Positions 24,683 through 35,532 of a stretch of DNA of 64,000 nt are shown here, one piece after another. Each line of letters opens with the position of its first letter. Position 1 is the first letter of the stretch. The translations under genes and the position numbers were made by a program. The notes under the pieces are model-generated. The model did not search any database. It was not told the origin of the DNA and worked only from the letters and a program-made list of their open reading frames with translations. This stretch comes from Bradyrhizobium hereditatis (lineage in GTDB: Bacteria > Pseudomonadota > Alphaproteobacteria > Rhizobiales > Xanthobacteraceae): the NCBI RefSeq assembly GCF_020329435.1, contig NZ_JAGKJK010000023.1, positions 31,677 to 95,676 on the forward strand. The letters are read 5' to 3'.

Positions 24683-26134
24683 ATGTACGAAATCTCGCTG
24701 CTGCTCGAGAGCAAGGATGTCCCGGCGTCGAACGGCGCGACGTTCGATCGCCTCAATCCAGTCACCGGCGATCTCGCCAGCCGCGCCGCGGCGGCCCAGC
24801 TCGCGGACGCCAAGCGCGCGGCCGATACCGCCGCTGCTGCCTTCCCGGCATGGTCTGCCACCGGCCCTAGCGCCCGCCGTGCGATCCTGCTCAAGGCCGC
24901 CGACTTACTGGCGTCGAAGACGTCGCAATTCGTTGAGCTGATGGCGGCCGAAACTGGGGCGACAGCCGGCTGGGCCGGGTTCAACGTTCATCTCGCCGCC
25001 GGCATGCTGCGCGAGGCGGCGGCGATGACCACGCAGATCTCGGGCGAAGTCATTCCATCCGATAAGCCGGGCTGCATCGCGATGGCGGTGCGCCAGCCGG
25101 CAGGCGTGGTGCTGAGCATGGCGCCGTGGAATGCACCGGTCATTCTCGGCGTGCGCGCGATCGCGCTGCCGCTCGCCTGCGGCAACACCGTCGTGCTGAA
25201 GGCCTCCGAAATCTGCCCGGGCACCCATCGGATGATTGCCGAATGCCTGCGCGACGCCGGGTTGCCGCCGGGCGTACTCAACGTCATCACCAACGCGCCG
25301 GAAGACGCCCCTGCCCTGATCGAGACGCTGATCGGCCATCCCGCGGTACGCCGGGTCAATTTCACGGGCTCAACGCGCGTGGGTCGCATCATCGCGCAGG
25401 TGGCGGCGAAATATCTGAAGCCCGCCCTGCTCGAACTCGGCGGCAAGGCGCCGATGATCGTGCTCGACGATGCCGATATCGACGCGGCGGTTGCCGCTGC
25501 GGCCTTCGGCGCCTTCATGAACCAGGGGCAGATCTGCATGTCGACCGAGCGTCTCGTCGTCGACGAGAAGATCGCCGACGCCTTCGTGACCAAGCTCGCG
25601 GCAAAAGCAGGATCGCTGGTCGCCGGCGATCCCCGCAAGGGCAATGCGCCGCTTGGATCCTTGATCGGCACTGATGCCGCGGCGCGCATCCAGGCCCTGA
25701 TCAACGATGCCGTCAGCAAGGGCGCCAAGGTGGTTGCAGGCGGACGCAGCGAGGGCACGCTGATGTCGGCAACCGTGATCGACGGCGTCAACTCGTCGAT
25801 GCGCATCTATGGCGAGGAGTCGTTCGGCCCGGTGGTCTGCGTCGTGCGCGTCAACGGCGTGGATGAAGCCGTTCGGGTCGCCAATGACACGGAATATGGG
25901 CTGTCGGCCGCTGTGTTCAGCCGCGACATCCCCCGTGCGTTGGAGGTCGCCAAGCGCATCGATTCCGGTATCTGCCACGTCAACGGGCCCACCGTTCACG
26001 ACGAGGCGCAAATGCCGTTCGGCGGCGTCAAGGCTTCAGGCTATGGGCGCTTCGGCGGCAAGGCGGGTATCGCCGAGTTCACCGAGCTGCGCTGGATCAC
26101 CATCGAGACGGGACCGCAGCACTATCCGATCTAG
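24683..26134 (+). CDS. NAD(P)-dependent aldehyde dehydrogenase (aromatic aldehyde type)
   Basis: 483 residues, full length. The catalytic set is present: Asn150 in MAPWNAPV, Glu251 in LELGGKAP, Cys285 in NQGQICMS, and the FTGSTRVG cofactor loop. The short N-terminus and GQICMSTERLVVDEKIADAF pattern resemble salicylaldehyde/vanillin dehydrogenases. It would oxidise an aldehyde to its acid in the cytoplasm. It follows livF by 22 bases with a good ribosome site (AAGGAGAG), so it is part of the transport operon. It probably acts on the imported compound or a product of it. Its stop overlaps the convergent tonB-type gene by four bases. Confidence 0.9.
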   Translation: MYEISLLLESKDVPASNGATFDRLNPVTGDLASRAAAAQLADAKRAADTAAAAFPAWSATGPSARRAILLKAADLLASKTSQFVELMAAETGATAGWAGFNVHLAAGMLREAAAMTTQISGEVIPSDKPGCIAMAVRQPAGVVLSMAPWNAPVILGVRAIALPLACGNTVVLKASEICPGTHRMIAECLRDAGLPPGVLNVITNAPEDAPALIETLIGHPAVRRVNFTGSTRVGRIIAQVAAKYLKPALLELGGKAPMIVLDDADIDAAVAAAAFGAFMNQGQICMSTERLVVDEKIADAFVTKLAAKAGSLVAGDPRKGNAPLGSLIGTDAAARIQALINDAVSKGAKVVAGGRSEGTLMSATVIDGVNSSMRIYGEESFGPVVCVVRVNGVDEAVRVANDTEYGLSAAVFSRDIPRALEVAKRIDSGICHVNGPTVHDEAQMPFGGVKASGYGRFGGKAGIAEFTELRWITIETGPQHYPI

Positions 26135-26940
26135 CGGGAAGCGCGGGCGTCACTCTTGTTCTTGACGCGGAAAATCACCGGCAGGGTGAAGGTCAGGCCT
26201 TCGTCGGCGATGACAGGCGGCGGCATCGGCACTGGATCGGAGCGCCGCACCATCGCCAGCGCCGCCTCGTCAAAGGCCGGATCGCCGGAGCCCTTTTCGA
26301 TGTCGGTCGAGAGCACGTGGCCCATGCGGTCGAGGGTAAAGCGAACCTGGATCTCGGCGGATTTCTGCTGCCGCTCCTTCGGATAGCGCTTGTGCTTGTC
26401 GAGATGCGCGACCAGCTCCTTCTGCCATGTCGCGCGTATACGCCGCGCGCTCTCACCGGTGCCGATCGCGGGCGCGACGGAACGTTGCCCTTCCGGCATT
26501 TCCTCGGAACTCGGTGTCGCGGTCGCCTCCGAGGCGACCGACTCGGGGGACGCCTGCGTCTGCACCGCCGCGATCTTCGGGTCGTCCTCTTTCGGTTTCT
26601 TGGACTCGGTCTCCGTCACCACCCGATCGGCCTCTTCGGGCTCGGTCGGCTTGTCCTGCGGCAGATCGGTTTCCTTCGCCTCCGCATTCTGCTCTGGAAG
26701 CGGCGGCGAGTGCGCGGCAGCATCGGTGTCCGGCCCCGGCGGCAGGTCGGTCACCTCGCGGCGCACGGCGGCCATTTCGAGCCCGACCTCGATCGCCGTC
26801 GCGCCGAGGGCGTCATCGGCCTCTACGGTCTGCAAATGCGCAATCGCCAGCGCTGCGCCGCCGACGTGGAGCGCGAACGCGATCACCGCGGCTGTAATCC
26901 AGAGCCGCCGGGAGGGTTTTTGGTCATCGAGCCCGGTCAA
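26131..26940 (-). CDS. tonB: TonB-family energy transducer
   Basis: 269 residues. A single membrane anchor (LWITAAVIAFALHVGGAALA) is followed by a long acidic and Pro/Glu/Lys-rich periplasmic spacer (about 60-165). A C-terminal TonB domain comes next (about 175-262, with HKRYPKERQQKSAEIQVRF and DPAFDEAALAMVRRSDP). It transmits proton-motive force from ExbBD to outer-membrane receptors. It overlaps exbD by four bases and ends in the convergent overlap with the aldehyde dehydrogenase gene. The linked PiuC-type gene is decayed and no receptor gene is adjacent. Confidence 0.9.
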   Translation of the reverse strand: MTGLDDQKPSRRLWITAAVIAFALHVGGAALAIAHLQTVEADDALGATAIEVGLEMAAVRREVTDLPPGPDTDAAAHSPPLPEQNAEAKETDLPQDKPTEPEEADRVVTETESKKPKEDDPKIAAVQTQASPESVASEATATPSSEEMPEGQRSVAPAIGTGESARRIRATWQKELVAHLDKHKRYPKERQQKSAEIQVRFTLDRMGHVLSTDIEKGSGDPAFDEAALAMVRRSDPVPMPPPVIADEGLTFTLPVIFRVKNKSDARASR

Positions 26941-27404
26941 GGTTTTGCCGGCGCAGCTTGCGCCGCCGCTGCTTCGGGAACGCCTTCGAGCGCAACCAGC
27001 TTGAGCTTGGAATAGCCGCCGGCGCGCAGGATTTCGAGCACGTTCATCAACTCGCCATAGGGTACGGCGCGGTCGGCACGCAAGAAGATGTAACGCTCCT
27101 TGCTGGCGTCCGGCATCGCATCGAGCGAGCGCACCAGATCGACGCGCTTGACCATGTCCTCCCCGATCGCAACCGAGAGATCCGGCTTGATGCTCACATA
27201 GGTCGGCTTGTCCGGCTTCTTCTGCGGGGTGGCGGTCGATGTCGGCAGATCGATCGGCAGGTCGACCGTCGAGAGCGGCGCCGCCACCATGAAGATGATC
27301 AGGAGAACCAGAATGACGTCGATGAATGGCGTGACGTTGATCTCGTGCGATTCCGCGAAATCGCTGTCGTCGTCGTGGTCATGTTCTGCGATCGAGGCGC
27401 CCAT
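26937..27404 (-). CDS. exbD: ExbD-type biopolymer transport protein
   Basis: 155 residues. An acidic His/Asp-rich N-terminus (AEHDHDDDSDFAESHEI) precedes the family motif INVTPFIDVILVLLIIFMV, whose Asp carries protons. A periplasmic domain follows, with YIFLRADRAVPYGELMNV. It forms the motor with ExbB and drives TonB in the inner membrane. It begins three bases after exbB and overlaps tonB by four. The Ala-rich tail (AAAAQAAPAKP) is ordinary for rhizobial copies. Confidence 0.92.
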   Translation of the reverse strand: MGASIAEHDHDDDSDFAESHEINVTPFIDVILVLLIIFMVAAPLSTVDLPIDLPTSTATPQKKPDKPTYVSIKPDLSVAIGEDMVKRVDLVRSLDAMPDASKERYIFLRADRAVPYGELMNVLEILRAGGYSKLKLVALEGVPEAAAAQAAPAKP

Positions 27405-27407
27405 CGC

Positions 27408-28369
<962 letters not shown>

Positions 28370-28373
<4 letters not shown>

Positions 28374-29050
28374 ACTTCGGCCCAGTAGCGGATCAGGTTG
28401 TGATAGGTACCGGTCAATTTGACCGTTTCGGGGTCGTCTCGTCCCAGCCGCTCTACCAGGGCCTGAATCGAGGTATCGAGATCGAAGATCAGGCTCCGGG
28501 CATGTGCATCCCGTACCACGCTCTGCAGCCGGAAAAAAGATGCCACCCCCATACACCGGACGACCGGCGTGACCAGATGCAAGCTAGACGCAGGATAAAG
28601 CACGTCGTCCCCGGCTGCGAGTTTGAGTTCGTGGGAACCGGCGAGGTCCTCCATCACCGGCTCGCCGCCCTCGTACTCATCGGGGATCCGCAAGCCAGTG
28701 AGCCGATCTCCCCTCACCGCATTGTCGACATGGAGGCCAAAATGGTGCCCGTCATAGGCCGCGTAGCGGTTAATTAGCGGCGGAACGATCTGCAGCGGGA
28801 TCGCGCCTCGGTGCGCCGGCGGCGAACATCGTCGCACCGCGGTGGAGCGCGTCGCAATAGAGCTTGTCGGTGAGTTTCTCGCGCTGAGTTTCATGATCCA
28901 GTTCTTGTCGATCTTCTTCTCGACAAGGGCGTCGAAGCGCCCAGTCGCTCGGGAGCAGCGTGCCAGCACTGGCACCGAAAGCATCCTTGCACTTCGGCGC
29001 CAGAGAACGGCGCCACCAATTCGCAGCAATCGACATGCTGCGAACGGTCC
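28370..29050 (-). pseudogene. piuC: decayed PKHD-type Fe(II)/2-oxoglutarate hydroxylase (PiuC/YbiX)
   Basis: The last 130 or so codons read well as a PiuC protein: PPLINRY, FGLHVDNAVRGDRLTG, GSHELKLAAGDDVLYPASSL, RSLIFDLDTSIQALVERLG and the end YHNLIRYWAEV. After HVDNAVRGDRLTGLRI the text jumps straight to PDEYEGGEP, so about a dozen codons (normally RTDLSATLFLSD) are deleted. N-terminal similarity continues only in another frame (KLYCDALHRGATMFAAGAP), so there is at least one frameshift near 28800. The remaining 5' part is poorly recognisable. Intact members sit beside TonB-dependent siderophore receptors. The left limit is certain; the right limit is approximate. Confidence 0.8.
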
Positions 29051-29451
29051 CGCGGTAGGTACCGAGCGAAAGATTTTGGGTCAACGCGCTTGGACAAATA
29101 GTCCGGTTAAAACCGCAGAGATCACAGCGATTCTAATCTGCAGTTTGAAACGGCTCCAAAGAATACTTTGTAAGGGTTCTAAAGAGACAGCTTTGATCTC
29201 ATCGCGAAGGTCGGTGAGGAATCGCAAACGATCAGGCAAGTCTTTCGCGCGCCCGCGACCGCGTATTCACCTTGCACAAAAACTCGCGCCACAGATCACG
29301 CAAGATTTTTTCGGCGGCGCGGAATCATGCCCACCGCAGCGTCAAACCTTTCCAATTGTTTAGGATTCTCAACCCTTAGTGTTTGTACTCGATAAGCGTG
29401 CGGACGTTATACCGGCAGTGCCGGGGGAACTCCTTCAATCGATGAGCATGC
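29051..29451. other. non-coding gap between hydroxylase remnant and RND operon
   Basis: About 400 bases without a supported gene. Base composition is visibly less GC-rich than its surroundings. The right end must hold the promoter of the RND operon. The left part may be debris of the missing piuC start and, possibly, of a receptor gene. I see no convincing repeat, tRNA or palindrome in it. Confidence 0.6.
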
Positions 29452-30621
29452 ATGCCGAGGCCGCGCACAATCCTTTGGGCTTTGCTGATCGTGGCGATTG
29501 CTGCGCTGGGCTACTTGAGCTGGCAGCGCTTCCGAAGCGAGGATCATCAGGCGCAAACTGAAACCCAGAAGCGCGCCCCTGTCCGTGCTGCCGTCCCAGT
29601 ACGGATTGCCCCGGTCGAAAAGGCCGATTTCCCGGTTTATCTGACCGGTCTCGGCACCGTGCAGGGCTTCAACACCGTCGTCGTCCGTAGCCGCGTCGAC
29701 GGTCAGATCAACCGGATCGCGTTTCAGGAGGGCCAGGTCGTCAAGGAAGGCGACACTCTGGTCGAGATCGATCCACGGCCGTTCCAGGCTGCACTCGATC
29801 AGGCCAAGGCCAAGAAGGCGCAGGACCAAGCCAATCTCGCCAATGCCAACCTCGACCTGCAGCGCTCCACTCGGCTCGGTGAGTTCGCGACCCGCCAGCA
29901 AACGGATACTCAGCGTGCTTTGGTCGCGCAATTGGCGGCGCAGGTGGCCGGCGACGACGCCGCAATTGCCAATGCGCAGACGCAGCTCGATTACGCTACC
30001 ATCAAGGCGCCGATCTCCGGTGTGGTCGGCATCCGCCAGGTCGATGTCGGCAACATCGTCAACGCCGCGACGCAGACCGGTATCGTGACCATCGCCCAGA
30101 TCGAGCCGATCGCAGTGATCTTCACCGCGCCGGAAGACCAGTTGCCCGAGATCAAAGCGGCGCTGGCCGCAGGCTCTCCCAAGACCATCGCGCTTTCCAC
30201 CGACGGCAAACGCGTGCTCTCCACCGGCACGCTTTCGCTGATCAATAACCAAGTCGACACGTCGAGCGGCACCGTCAGACTCAAGGCCGTATTCGACAAC
30301 AAGGATCGCGCACTATGGCCGGGCCAGTCGGTTTCAACCCGGCTGCTCGTTGCGACGCTGAAGGACGCGACCGTCATTCCCGACGACGCCGTCCAGCATG
30401 GACCGAATGGTCTTTACGCATACACGGTCAACAAGGAGAACAAGGCTGAACTCCGCAAAATCAAGGTGACGCGCTCGATCGACGGCCGCTCGGTGGTCGA
30501 TGAAGGGCTGGCGCCCGGCGAGCAGGTGATCTCGGCAGGCCAGTACAAGGTTCAGCCGGGCACGCTGGTGACGACGGCGGTCGCCAGCTCGGATCAGGCG
30601 CAGGCAAAGGCCAGCGAATGA
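29452..30621 (+). CDS. RND efflux periplasmic adaptor (membrane fusion protein, MdtA type)
   Basis: 389 residues. The N-terminal anchor (TILWALLIVAIAALGYLSW) is followed by the lipoyl-like half domain (GTVQGFNTVVVRSRVDGQI), then EGQVVKEGDTLVEIDPRPF and a coiled-coil hairpin with DQAKAKKAQDQANLANANL. A beta-barrel domain with DYATIKAPISGVVGIRQVD comes next. It bridges the inner-membrane pump to an outer-membrane channel. It overlaps the pump gene by four bases. There is no outer-membrane factor gene nearby, so a TolC-type protein encoded elsewhere is needed. Confidence 0.93.
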   Translation: MPRPRTILWALLIVAIAALGYLSWQRFRSEDHQAQTETQKRAPVRAAVPVRIAPVEKADFPVYLTGLGTVQGFNTVVVRSRVDGQINRIAFQEGQVVKEGDTLVEIDPRPFQAALDQAKAKKAQDQANLANANLDLQRSTRLGEFATRQQTDTQRALVAQLAAQVAGDDAAIANAQTQLDYATIKAPISGVVGIRQVDVGNIVNAATQTGIVTIAQIEPIAVIFTAPEDQLPEIKAALAAGSPKTIALSTDGKRVLSTGTLSLINNQVDTSSGTVRLKAVFDNKDRALWPGQSVSTRLLVATLKDATVIPDDAVQHGPNGLYAYTVNKENKAELRKIKVTRSIDGRSVVDEGLAPGEQVISAGQYKVQPGTLVTTAVASSDQAQAKASE

Positions 30622-33600
30622 GCGGGGGAATTTCCGCACCCTTCATTCGCTATCCGATCGGCACCTCGCTGATGATGGCCGGCATCATGTTCGTCGGCCT
30701 CGTCGCCTATCCCCTGCTGCCGGTTGCGCCTCTGCCGCAAGTCGACTTTCCGACCATCCAGGTCACCGCCAACCTGCCGGGCGGCAGCCCGGAAACCATG
30801 GCCTCGTCGGTGGCGCAGCCGCTTGAGCGCCAATTCGCGCAGATTCCAGGCGTCGCGCAGATGACGTCTACGAGCTATCTCGGCACGACCGCAGTCAACA
30901 TCCAGTTCGATCTCAACCGCTCGATCGACGCCGCCGCCAACGATGTGCAGGCCGCGATCAATGCCGCCAGCGGCCAATTGCCGAAAAATCTCCCCTCGCC
31001 CCCAATCTATCGCAAGGTCAACCCCGCGGACTCGCCGATCCTGATCCTGTCGGCGACTTCGGACACGCTGCCGCTTACGTCAGTCAGTGACGCCGTAGAC
31101 GCCCAGCTCGCGCAGCAGATCAGCCAGATCTCAGGCGTCGCCCAGGTCATCATTGGCGGCCAGCAGAAGCCGGCGATCCGTATTCAGATCGACCCGGCGA
31201 AACTCGTGGCCAAGGGCCTGTCGCTGGAGGACGTGCGCAGCCAGATCGCGATCACGACCGTTGACAGCCCCAAGGGCAACATCGATGGCGAGCGCCGCGC
31301 CTACACCATTTACGCCAATGACCAGTTGCCTGATTCCAAGGACTGGAACGACGTCATCATTGCCTATCGCAACGGCGGCCCCTTGCGTATCAGAGATATC
31401 GGCCAAGCCGTCACCGGCCCGGAGGACGCCAAGCAGGCGGCCTGGGCCAATGGCAAGCGCGGCGTGTTCCTGGTGGTGTTCAAGCAGCCTGGCGCCAACG
31501 TCATCGAGACCGTCGACAAGATCAAGGCGACGCTGCCGCGGCTGGTCACGGCAATCCCGCCGACCGTCAAGGTCGAGGTGATGAGTGATCGCACCACGAC
31601 CATCCGCGCCGCGGTCGAGGACGTGCAATTCACCATGCTGCTCACGATCGCGCTGGTCGTGATGGTGATCTTCATCTTCCTGCGCAACTTCTGGGCGACC
31701 GTAATCCCGGCGGTGACGGTGCCACTTGCGCTGCTCGGCGCGTGCGCGCTGATGTGGTTGTGCGACTATTCGCTCGACAATCTGTCGCTGATGGCGCTCA
31801 CCATCGCCGTCGGCTTCGTGGTCGACGACGCCATCGTGATGCTGGAAAATATCACGCGCTATGTCGAGGAAGGCGAGAAGCCGATGGCCGCCGCCTTCAA
31901 GGGCGCCAGAGAAATCGGCTTCACCATCGTATCGATCAGCATCTCGCTGATCGCGGTGCTGATCCCGCTATTGCTGATGGGCGGCATCATCGGGCGGCTG
32001 TTCCGCGAATTCGCGGTGGTGCTCGCGATGACCATTTTCGTATCGATGGTCGTATCTCTGACGCTGACGCCGATGATGGCTTCGCGCTTCCTTCGCGCGC
32101 ACGGAGAAACCAGGCATGGCCGGCTTTATCAATGGAGCGAGCGCGGTTTCGACGCGATGCTGCGCGTCTACGAGCGCGGTCTCGATCTGGCGCTGCGCTG
32201 GAAGCTCACAACGCTGATGATCTTCTTCGCCACCTTGGGATTATCGGTCTACCTGTTCATGATCATTCCCAAGGGGTTCTTCCCGCAGCAGGACAACGGC
32301 CTGATCACGGCCACCTCGGAGGCCGGTCAGGACATCTCCTTTGCCGAGATGAAACGGCGTCAGGAAGAACTCGGAAAGATCGTGCAGGCCGACCCCGACG
32401 TGGCGACGGTCGCGATGGTGATCGGTGGCAGCGGCCGCGCCGGGAACAACGGCAATCTCTTCATCACACTAAAGCCGCGCGACGAGCGCAAGGCTTCCGC
32501 GCAGCAGATCATCGCGCGCCTGCGGCCGCAGCTTGAGAAGGTCGAGGGCGCCCGCCTCTATATGCAGGCGGCGCAGGACGTGCGGCTCGGCGGCCGGCCG
32601 ACGCGCACACAGTTCGAGTTCACGCTGCAGGATGCCGATCTAGCCGAATTGAACGAGTGGGCGCCGAAGATCCTGGCGAAGATGCAGACGCTGCCCGAAC
32701 TTCGCGATGTCGCCACCGACCAGCAGACCAATGGCACCACGCTGGAGCTCAAGATCAACCGCGACACCGCCGCGCGTTACGGTATCCAGCCGCAGCTGAT
32801 CGACGACACGCTCTACGACGCGTTCGGCCAGCGCCAGGTGACGCAATACTTCACTCAGCTTAACACCTACAAAGTGGTGCTCGAAGTGCTGCCCGAGCTG
32901 CAGGGCAGCATCGATACGCTGAACAAGATCTATGTGAAGTCGCCCACGACCGGCGATCAGGTGCCGCTGTCGACCTTTGCCACCTGGACCAGCGTGCCGG
33001 TGCGGCCGCTATCGATCAGTCATCAGGGCCAGTTTCCGGCGATCACGATCAGCTTCAATCTCGCGCAGGGCGTGGCGCTGGGACAGGCGACCAATGCCGT
33101 GCAGAAGGCGATGGTCGAACTGGGCGCGCCGGCGACGCTCAATTCGAGCTTCCAGGGCACGGCGCAGGCATTCCAACAGTCGCTTGGCACAGTGCCGCTG
33201 CTTATCCTAGCCGCCCTCGTCGTGGTGTACCTGATCCTCGGCATCCTCTACGAAAGCTACATCCATCCGATTACGATTCTTTCAACGCTGCCGTCCGCCG
33301 GCGTCGGCGCGCTCGCGATCCTGATGCTGTTCGGGTTCGACTTCAGTCTGATCGCATTGATCGGCATCGTGCTCCTGATCGGCATCGTGAAGAAGAACGG
33401 CATCATGATGGTCGACTTCGCCATCACGGCCGAGCGCGACGAGAACCTCGAGCCCGAGGCCGCGATCCGCAAGGCGGCACTACTCCGCTTCCGCCCCATC
33501 ATGATGACGACCATGGCGGCGCTGCTCGGCGGCGTGCCGCTGATGCTCGGCACCGGCACGGGATCGGAAATCCGCCAGCCGCTCGGCTATGCCATGGTCG

Positions 33601-33758
33601 GAGGCCTCCTCGTCAGCCAAGCGCTGACGCTGTTCACGACGCCGGTGGTCTATCTCTATCTCGACCGGCTCTCGAACCTGTTTACACGAAGGGGCCGTTC
33701 GGTCGATGACGAGGAGCATCCCGATGCCCGAGCGTCGGTCAAGCAGGCGGCCGAATGA
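30618..33758 (+). CDS. RND efflux pump, HAE1/MdtB-MdtC type
   Basis: 1046 residues, the usual length. Twelve membrane helices in two repeats with two large periplasmic loops are visible. The proton-relay residues are present: the Asp pair in GFVVDDAIVMLEN (about residues 404-405) and the Lys in LLIGIVKKNGIMMVDFA. Near the N-terminus it has LPQVDFPTIQVTANLPGGSPE, typical of the MdtBC branch. It exports hydrophobic or anionic compounds by proton antiport, with the adaptor encoded upstream. Substrate not predictable; MdtABC relatives handle bile salts and novobiocin-like drugs. Confidence 0.93.
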   Translation: MSGGISAPFIRYPIGTSLMMAGIMFVGLVAYPLLPVAPLPQVDFPTIQVTANLPGGSPETMASSVAQPLERQFAQIPGVAQMTSTSYLGTTAVNIQFDLNRSIDAAANDVQAAINAASGQLPKNLPSPPIYRKVNPADSPILILSATSDTLPLTSVSDAVDAQLAQQISQISGVAQVIIGGQQKPAIRIQIDPAKLVAKGLSLEDVRSQIAITTVDSPKGNIDGERRAYTIYANDQLPDSKDWNDVIIAYRNGGPLRIRDIGQAVTGPEDAKQAAWANGKRGVFLVVFKQPGANVIETVDKIKATLPRLVTAIPPTVKVEVMSDRTTTIRAAVEDVQFTMLLTIALVVMVIFIFLRNFWATVIPAVTVPLALLGACALMWLCDYSLDNLSLMALTIAVGFVVDDAIVMLENITRYVEEGEKPMAAAFKGAREIGFTIVSISISLIAVLIPLLLMGGIIGRLFREFAVVLAMTIFVSMVVSLTLTPMMASRFLRAHGETRHGRLYQWSERGFDAMLRVYERGLDLALRWKLTTLMIFFATLGLSVYLFMIIPKGFFPQQDNGLITATSEAGQDISFAEMKRRQEELGKIVQADPDVATVAMVIGGSGRAGNNGNLFITLKPRDERKASAQQIIARLRPQLEKVEGARLYMQAAQDVRLGGRPTRTQFEFTLQDADLAELNEWAPKILAKMQTLPELRDVATDQQTNGTTLELKINRDTAARYGIQPQLIDDTLYDAFGQRQVTQYFTQLNTYKVVLEVLPELQGSIDTLNKIYVKSPTTGDQVPLSTFATWTSVPVRPLSISHQGQFPAITISFNLAQGVALGQATNAVQKAMVELGAPATLNSSFQGTAQAFQQSLGTVPLLILAALVVVYLILGILYESYIHPITILSTLPSAGVGALAILMLFGFDFSLIALIGIVLLIGIVKKNGIMMVDFAITAERDENLEPEAAIRKAALLRFRPIMMTTMAALLGGVPLMLGTGTGSEIRQPLGYAMVGGLLVSQALTLFTTPVVYLYLDRLSNLFTRRGRSVDDEEHPDARASVKQAAE

Positions 33759-33771
33759 GTTGGCTGCGCAG

Positions 33772-33798
33772 ACGCCGCAGCAGGCTTCGCTGCGGCGT
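33772..33798 (+). terminator. stem-loop after the RND pump gene
   Basis: Perfect 10-bp stem acgccgcagc (33772-33781) and gctgcggcgt (33789-33798), loop aggcttc, starting 14 bases after the pump stop codon. There is no T-run, so it is a terminator-like or mRNA-stabilising hairpin rather than a textbook terminator. Confidence 0.45.
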
Positions 33799-33857
33799 AT
33801 GAGAAGGTCAGGTAACACCGCAGCGGCGAAACGAAAGCGGCGAACTTAGCCGTAGTG

Positions 33858-33959
33858 GTCATGCCCCGCGAAGGCGGGGTATCCAGTACGCCGCGGCTTC
33901 TCAATTCCATTACTATTGTCTCGGAATACTGGATCGCCCGCATGCGCGGGCGATGACAG
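33858..33959. repeat. about 100-bp palindromic repeat, copy 1 of 3
   Basis: The ends gtcatgccccgcgaaggcgg and cgcccgcatgcgcgggcgatgac frame inner arms atccagta (33881-33888) and tactggat. The same architecture occurs at 44650-44752 and 63652-63754. It lies in the gap between the RND operon and the tRNA. The remaining bases 33960-34227 hold nothing I can identify. Confidence 0.85.
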
Positions 33960-34227
33960 CTTGGCCGTGCGGCACTACTGCCGCGCCATCTCCGCCGCAC
34001 CAACCCCTCGCCATTCAGCGACCCCGGCCCGCTCTCGATTCACGACCGCGAGATGGAGGAACGGCTGGCAAACTGCCTCTTGCTGTTACTACAAGCAGAG
34101 ATGACGGCGGATCGGGCCGGCGCGTCGGCGCGCAAGACGCGCGGACGCAGGAAGTGAATCCGGAGGCTAGAACACGGCGTTGGGGGATTGTCGTTCAGAT
34201 CGGAGAAAGGGCAGCAGGGGACGCCAC

Positions 34228-34301
34228 TGGCTGGGGAACCTGGATTCGAACCAAGACAAACAGAGTCAGAGTCTGTTGTGCTACCGTTACACCATTCCCC
34301 A
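34228..34301 (-). tRNA. tRNA-Gln (anticodon CUG)
   Basis: 74 bases on the minus strand. The acceptor stem is TGGGGAA paired with TTCCCCA, then discriminator G and an encoded CCA. The anticodon stem ACAGA/TCTGT encloses loop CTCTGAC with anticodon CTG, which reads CAG (Gln). The T arm contains GGTTCGAATCC. The cloverleaf is complete. Confidence 0.95.
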
Positions 34302-34497
34302 ATGAATTACCCAATTCAATCAATAGCTTACTTGGCCATCTGGGTAAATCGCCGGAAGCGGGATTTGGACAAATCACCGTGCCGGGGTTGGCGTCGTTCT
34401 ACTCGCTTGGTCCGGTCCTTGGCAAGCACGGAAGCAGGCCATTTTGGCGGTTGCAGGCAACACGACTTCATGTCGCCTCTCGCGCCTGCCCCCTTTT

Positions 34498-35532
34498 TCA
34501 CGCCGCCTCAAACGACGGATAGTCCTTCGGAAACAGCTGCTGCTGTCCCGCCGGGGCCGGCATCTTGCCGGCGAAACTGGCATGGGCGTGCCACGAACTC
34601 CCCTTCCGATCCGTCAATTCATTGAGGCGGTCGAGAACCGCGACGCTGTCGGAGGCGAGCGAGCGCTCCATCGCGGCGTAATCGGGGAAATGGCGGAACG
34701 CCTGCGACCAGATCGCGCGCCCTGCGAGATATCCGGCGGCGCCGGCGCGATACGCATAGTTGAGCGAGCGCTCGAAATCGTCGGCTTCGGCGCCCGCCGA
34801 CAGCATGACCCATGGACGCGGCAGCATCGCCGCCATCTTATCGTAGCTTGCCTGCAGCGCGGCTGCGTCCTTGCCGTCGGGATCCGGCACGTTGTGCACG
34901 GGACCGGGAGGCTCAAGCTTGAAGATGTCGACGCCGAATTTCGGATCGCAGAACGGACGGATCGAATCCAGCACCAGCTGTGTGCGGCGCGGCTCGAGCG
35001 AGGCGGCGTTCTCGCCAGGCAGCGGGTAGATCAGCACTTCGAGCAGCATGACGATGTCGTGCTCGCGGCAGGCTTCGCCGGCCGCCTGCACAAAGGCTTC
35101 CTGGTGCGCGCAGACCTCGCGCGGCGCGTCGGGCCGATACCAGACCAGCACCTTGACGGCATCGCCGCCGATGCGCCGCGTCTTGGCCACCGACCAGTTC
35201 GGGATGTGGACCGACTTCCTGCCCTGCGGCGTGTTCTCGGTGACGGAGTGCTCGTAACTCAGCACGAGACCTTTGCTCGCGGGAATCTCGTCGATGGTGG
35301 AGAGATAACCGTAGATCGGATCGGTCAGGATGGCGGATGCCTGCGGCGCGAGGTGACGCACCAGCAGTCGCTTTACGGCCGTCACGTCTTCCACCGGCGG
35401 CTCTTTTGTGCCGCGCTTTGCCGCGATCGGCTCGAACAGCGGCGTGCGCTGGTCGATGGCGACCATCTTCCAGTGGCCGGCTGCGTCTGCGAGGCGGCGC
35501 AGGCCCCAAAGCTTGCCCGGTGAAATGTTCAT
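34498..35532 (-). CDS. LacD-like class I aldolase (tagatose-1,6-bisphosphate aldolase family)
   Basis: 344 residues. Family features include MVAIDQRTPLFEPIA near residue 23, APQASAILTDPIYGY, the Lys-bearing strand GGDAVKVLVWYRPDA, FGVDIFKLEPPGP (a candidate Schiff-base Lys) and WVMLSAGAEADDFERSL. The C-terminus (LDRLNELTDRKGSSW) resembles LacD more than the sulfofructose-phosphate aldolase YihT. It would cleave a ketose phosphate to dihydroxyacetone phosphate plus an aldehyde. The start overlaps the kinase stop by one base (TAATG), so kinase product is its probable substrate. Exact sugar unknown. Confidence 0.85.
   Translation of the reverse strand: MNISPGKLWGLRRLADAAGHWKMVAIDQRTPLFEPIAAKRGTKEPPVEDVTAVKRLLVRHLAPQASAILTDPIYGYLSTIDEIPASKGLVLSYEHSVTENTPQGRKSVHIPNWSVAKTRRIGGDAVKVLVWYRPDAPREVCAHQEAFVQAAGEACREHDIVMLLEVLIYPLPGENAASLEPRRTQLVLDSIRPFCDPKFGVDIFKLEPPGPVHNVPDPDGKDAAALQASYDKMAAMLPRPWVMLSAGAEADDFERSLNYAYRAGAAGYLAGRAIWSQAFRHFPDYAAMERSLASDSVAVLDRLNELTDRKGSSWHAHASFAGKMPAPAGQQQLFPKDYPSFEAA

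Noticed and set aside
28842..29363. Plus-strand open frame of 173 codons over the hydroxylase remnant and the gap to its right
   Set aside because: Lies antisense to the decayed piuC, with no domain or ribosome site.
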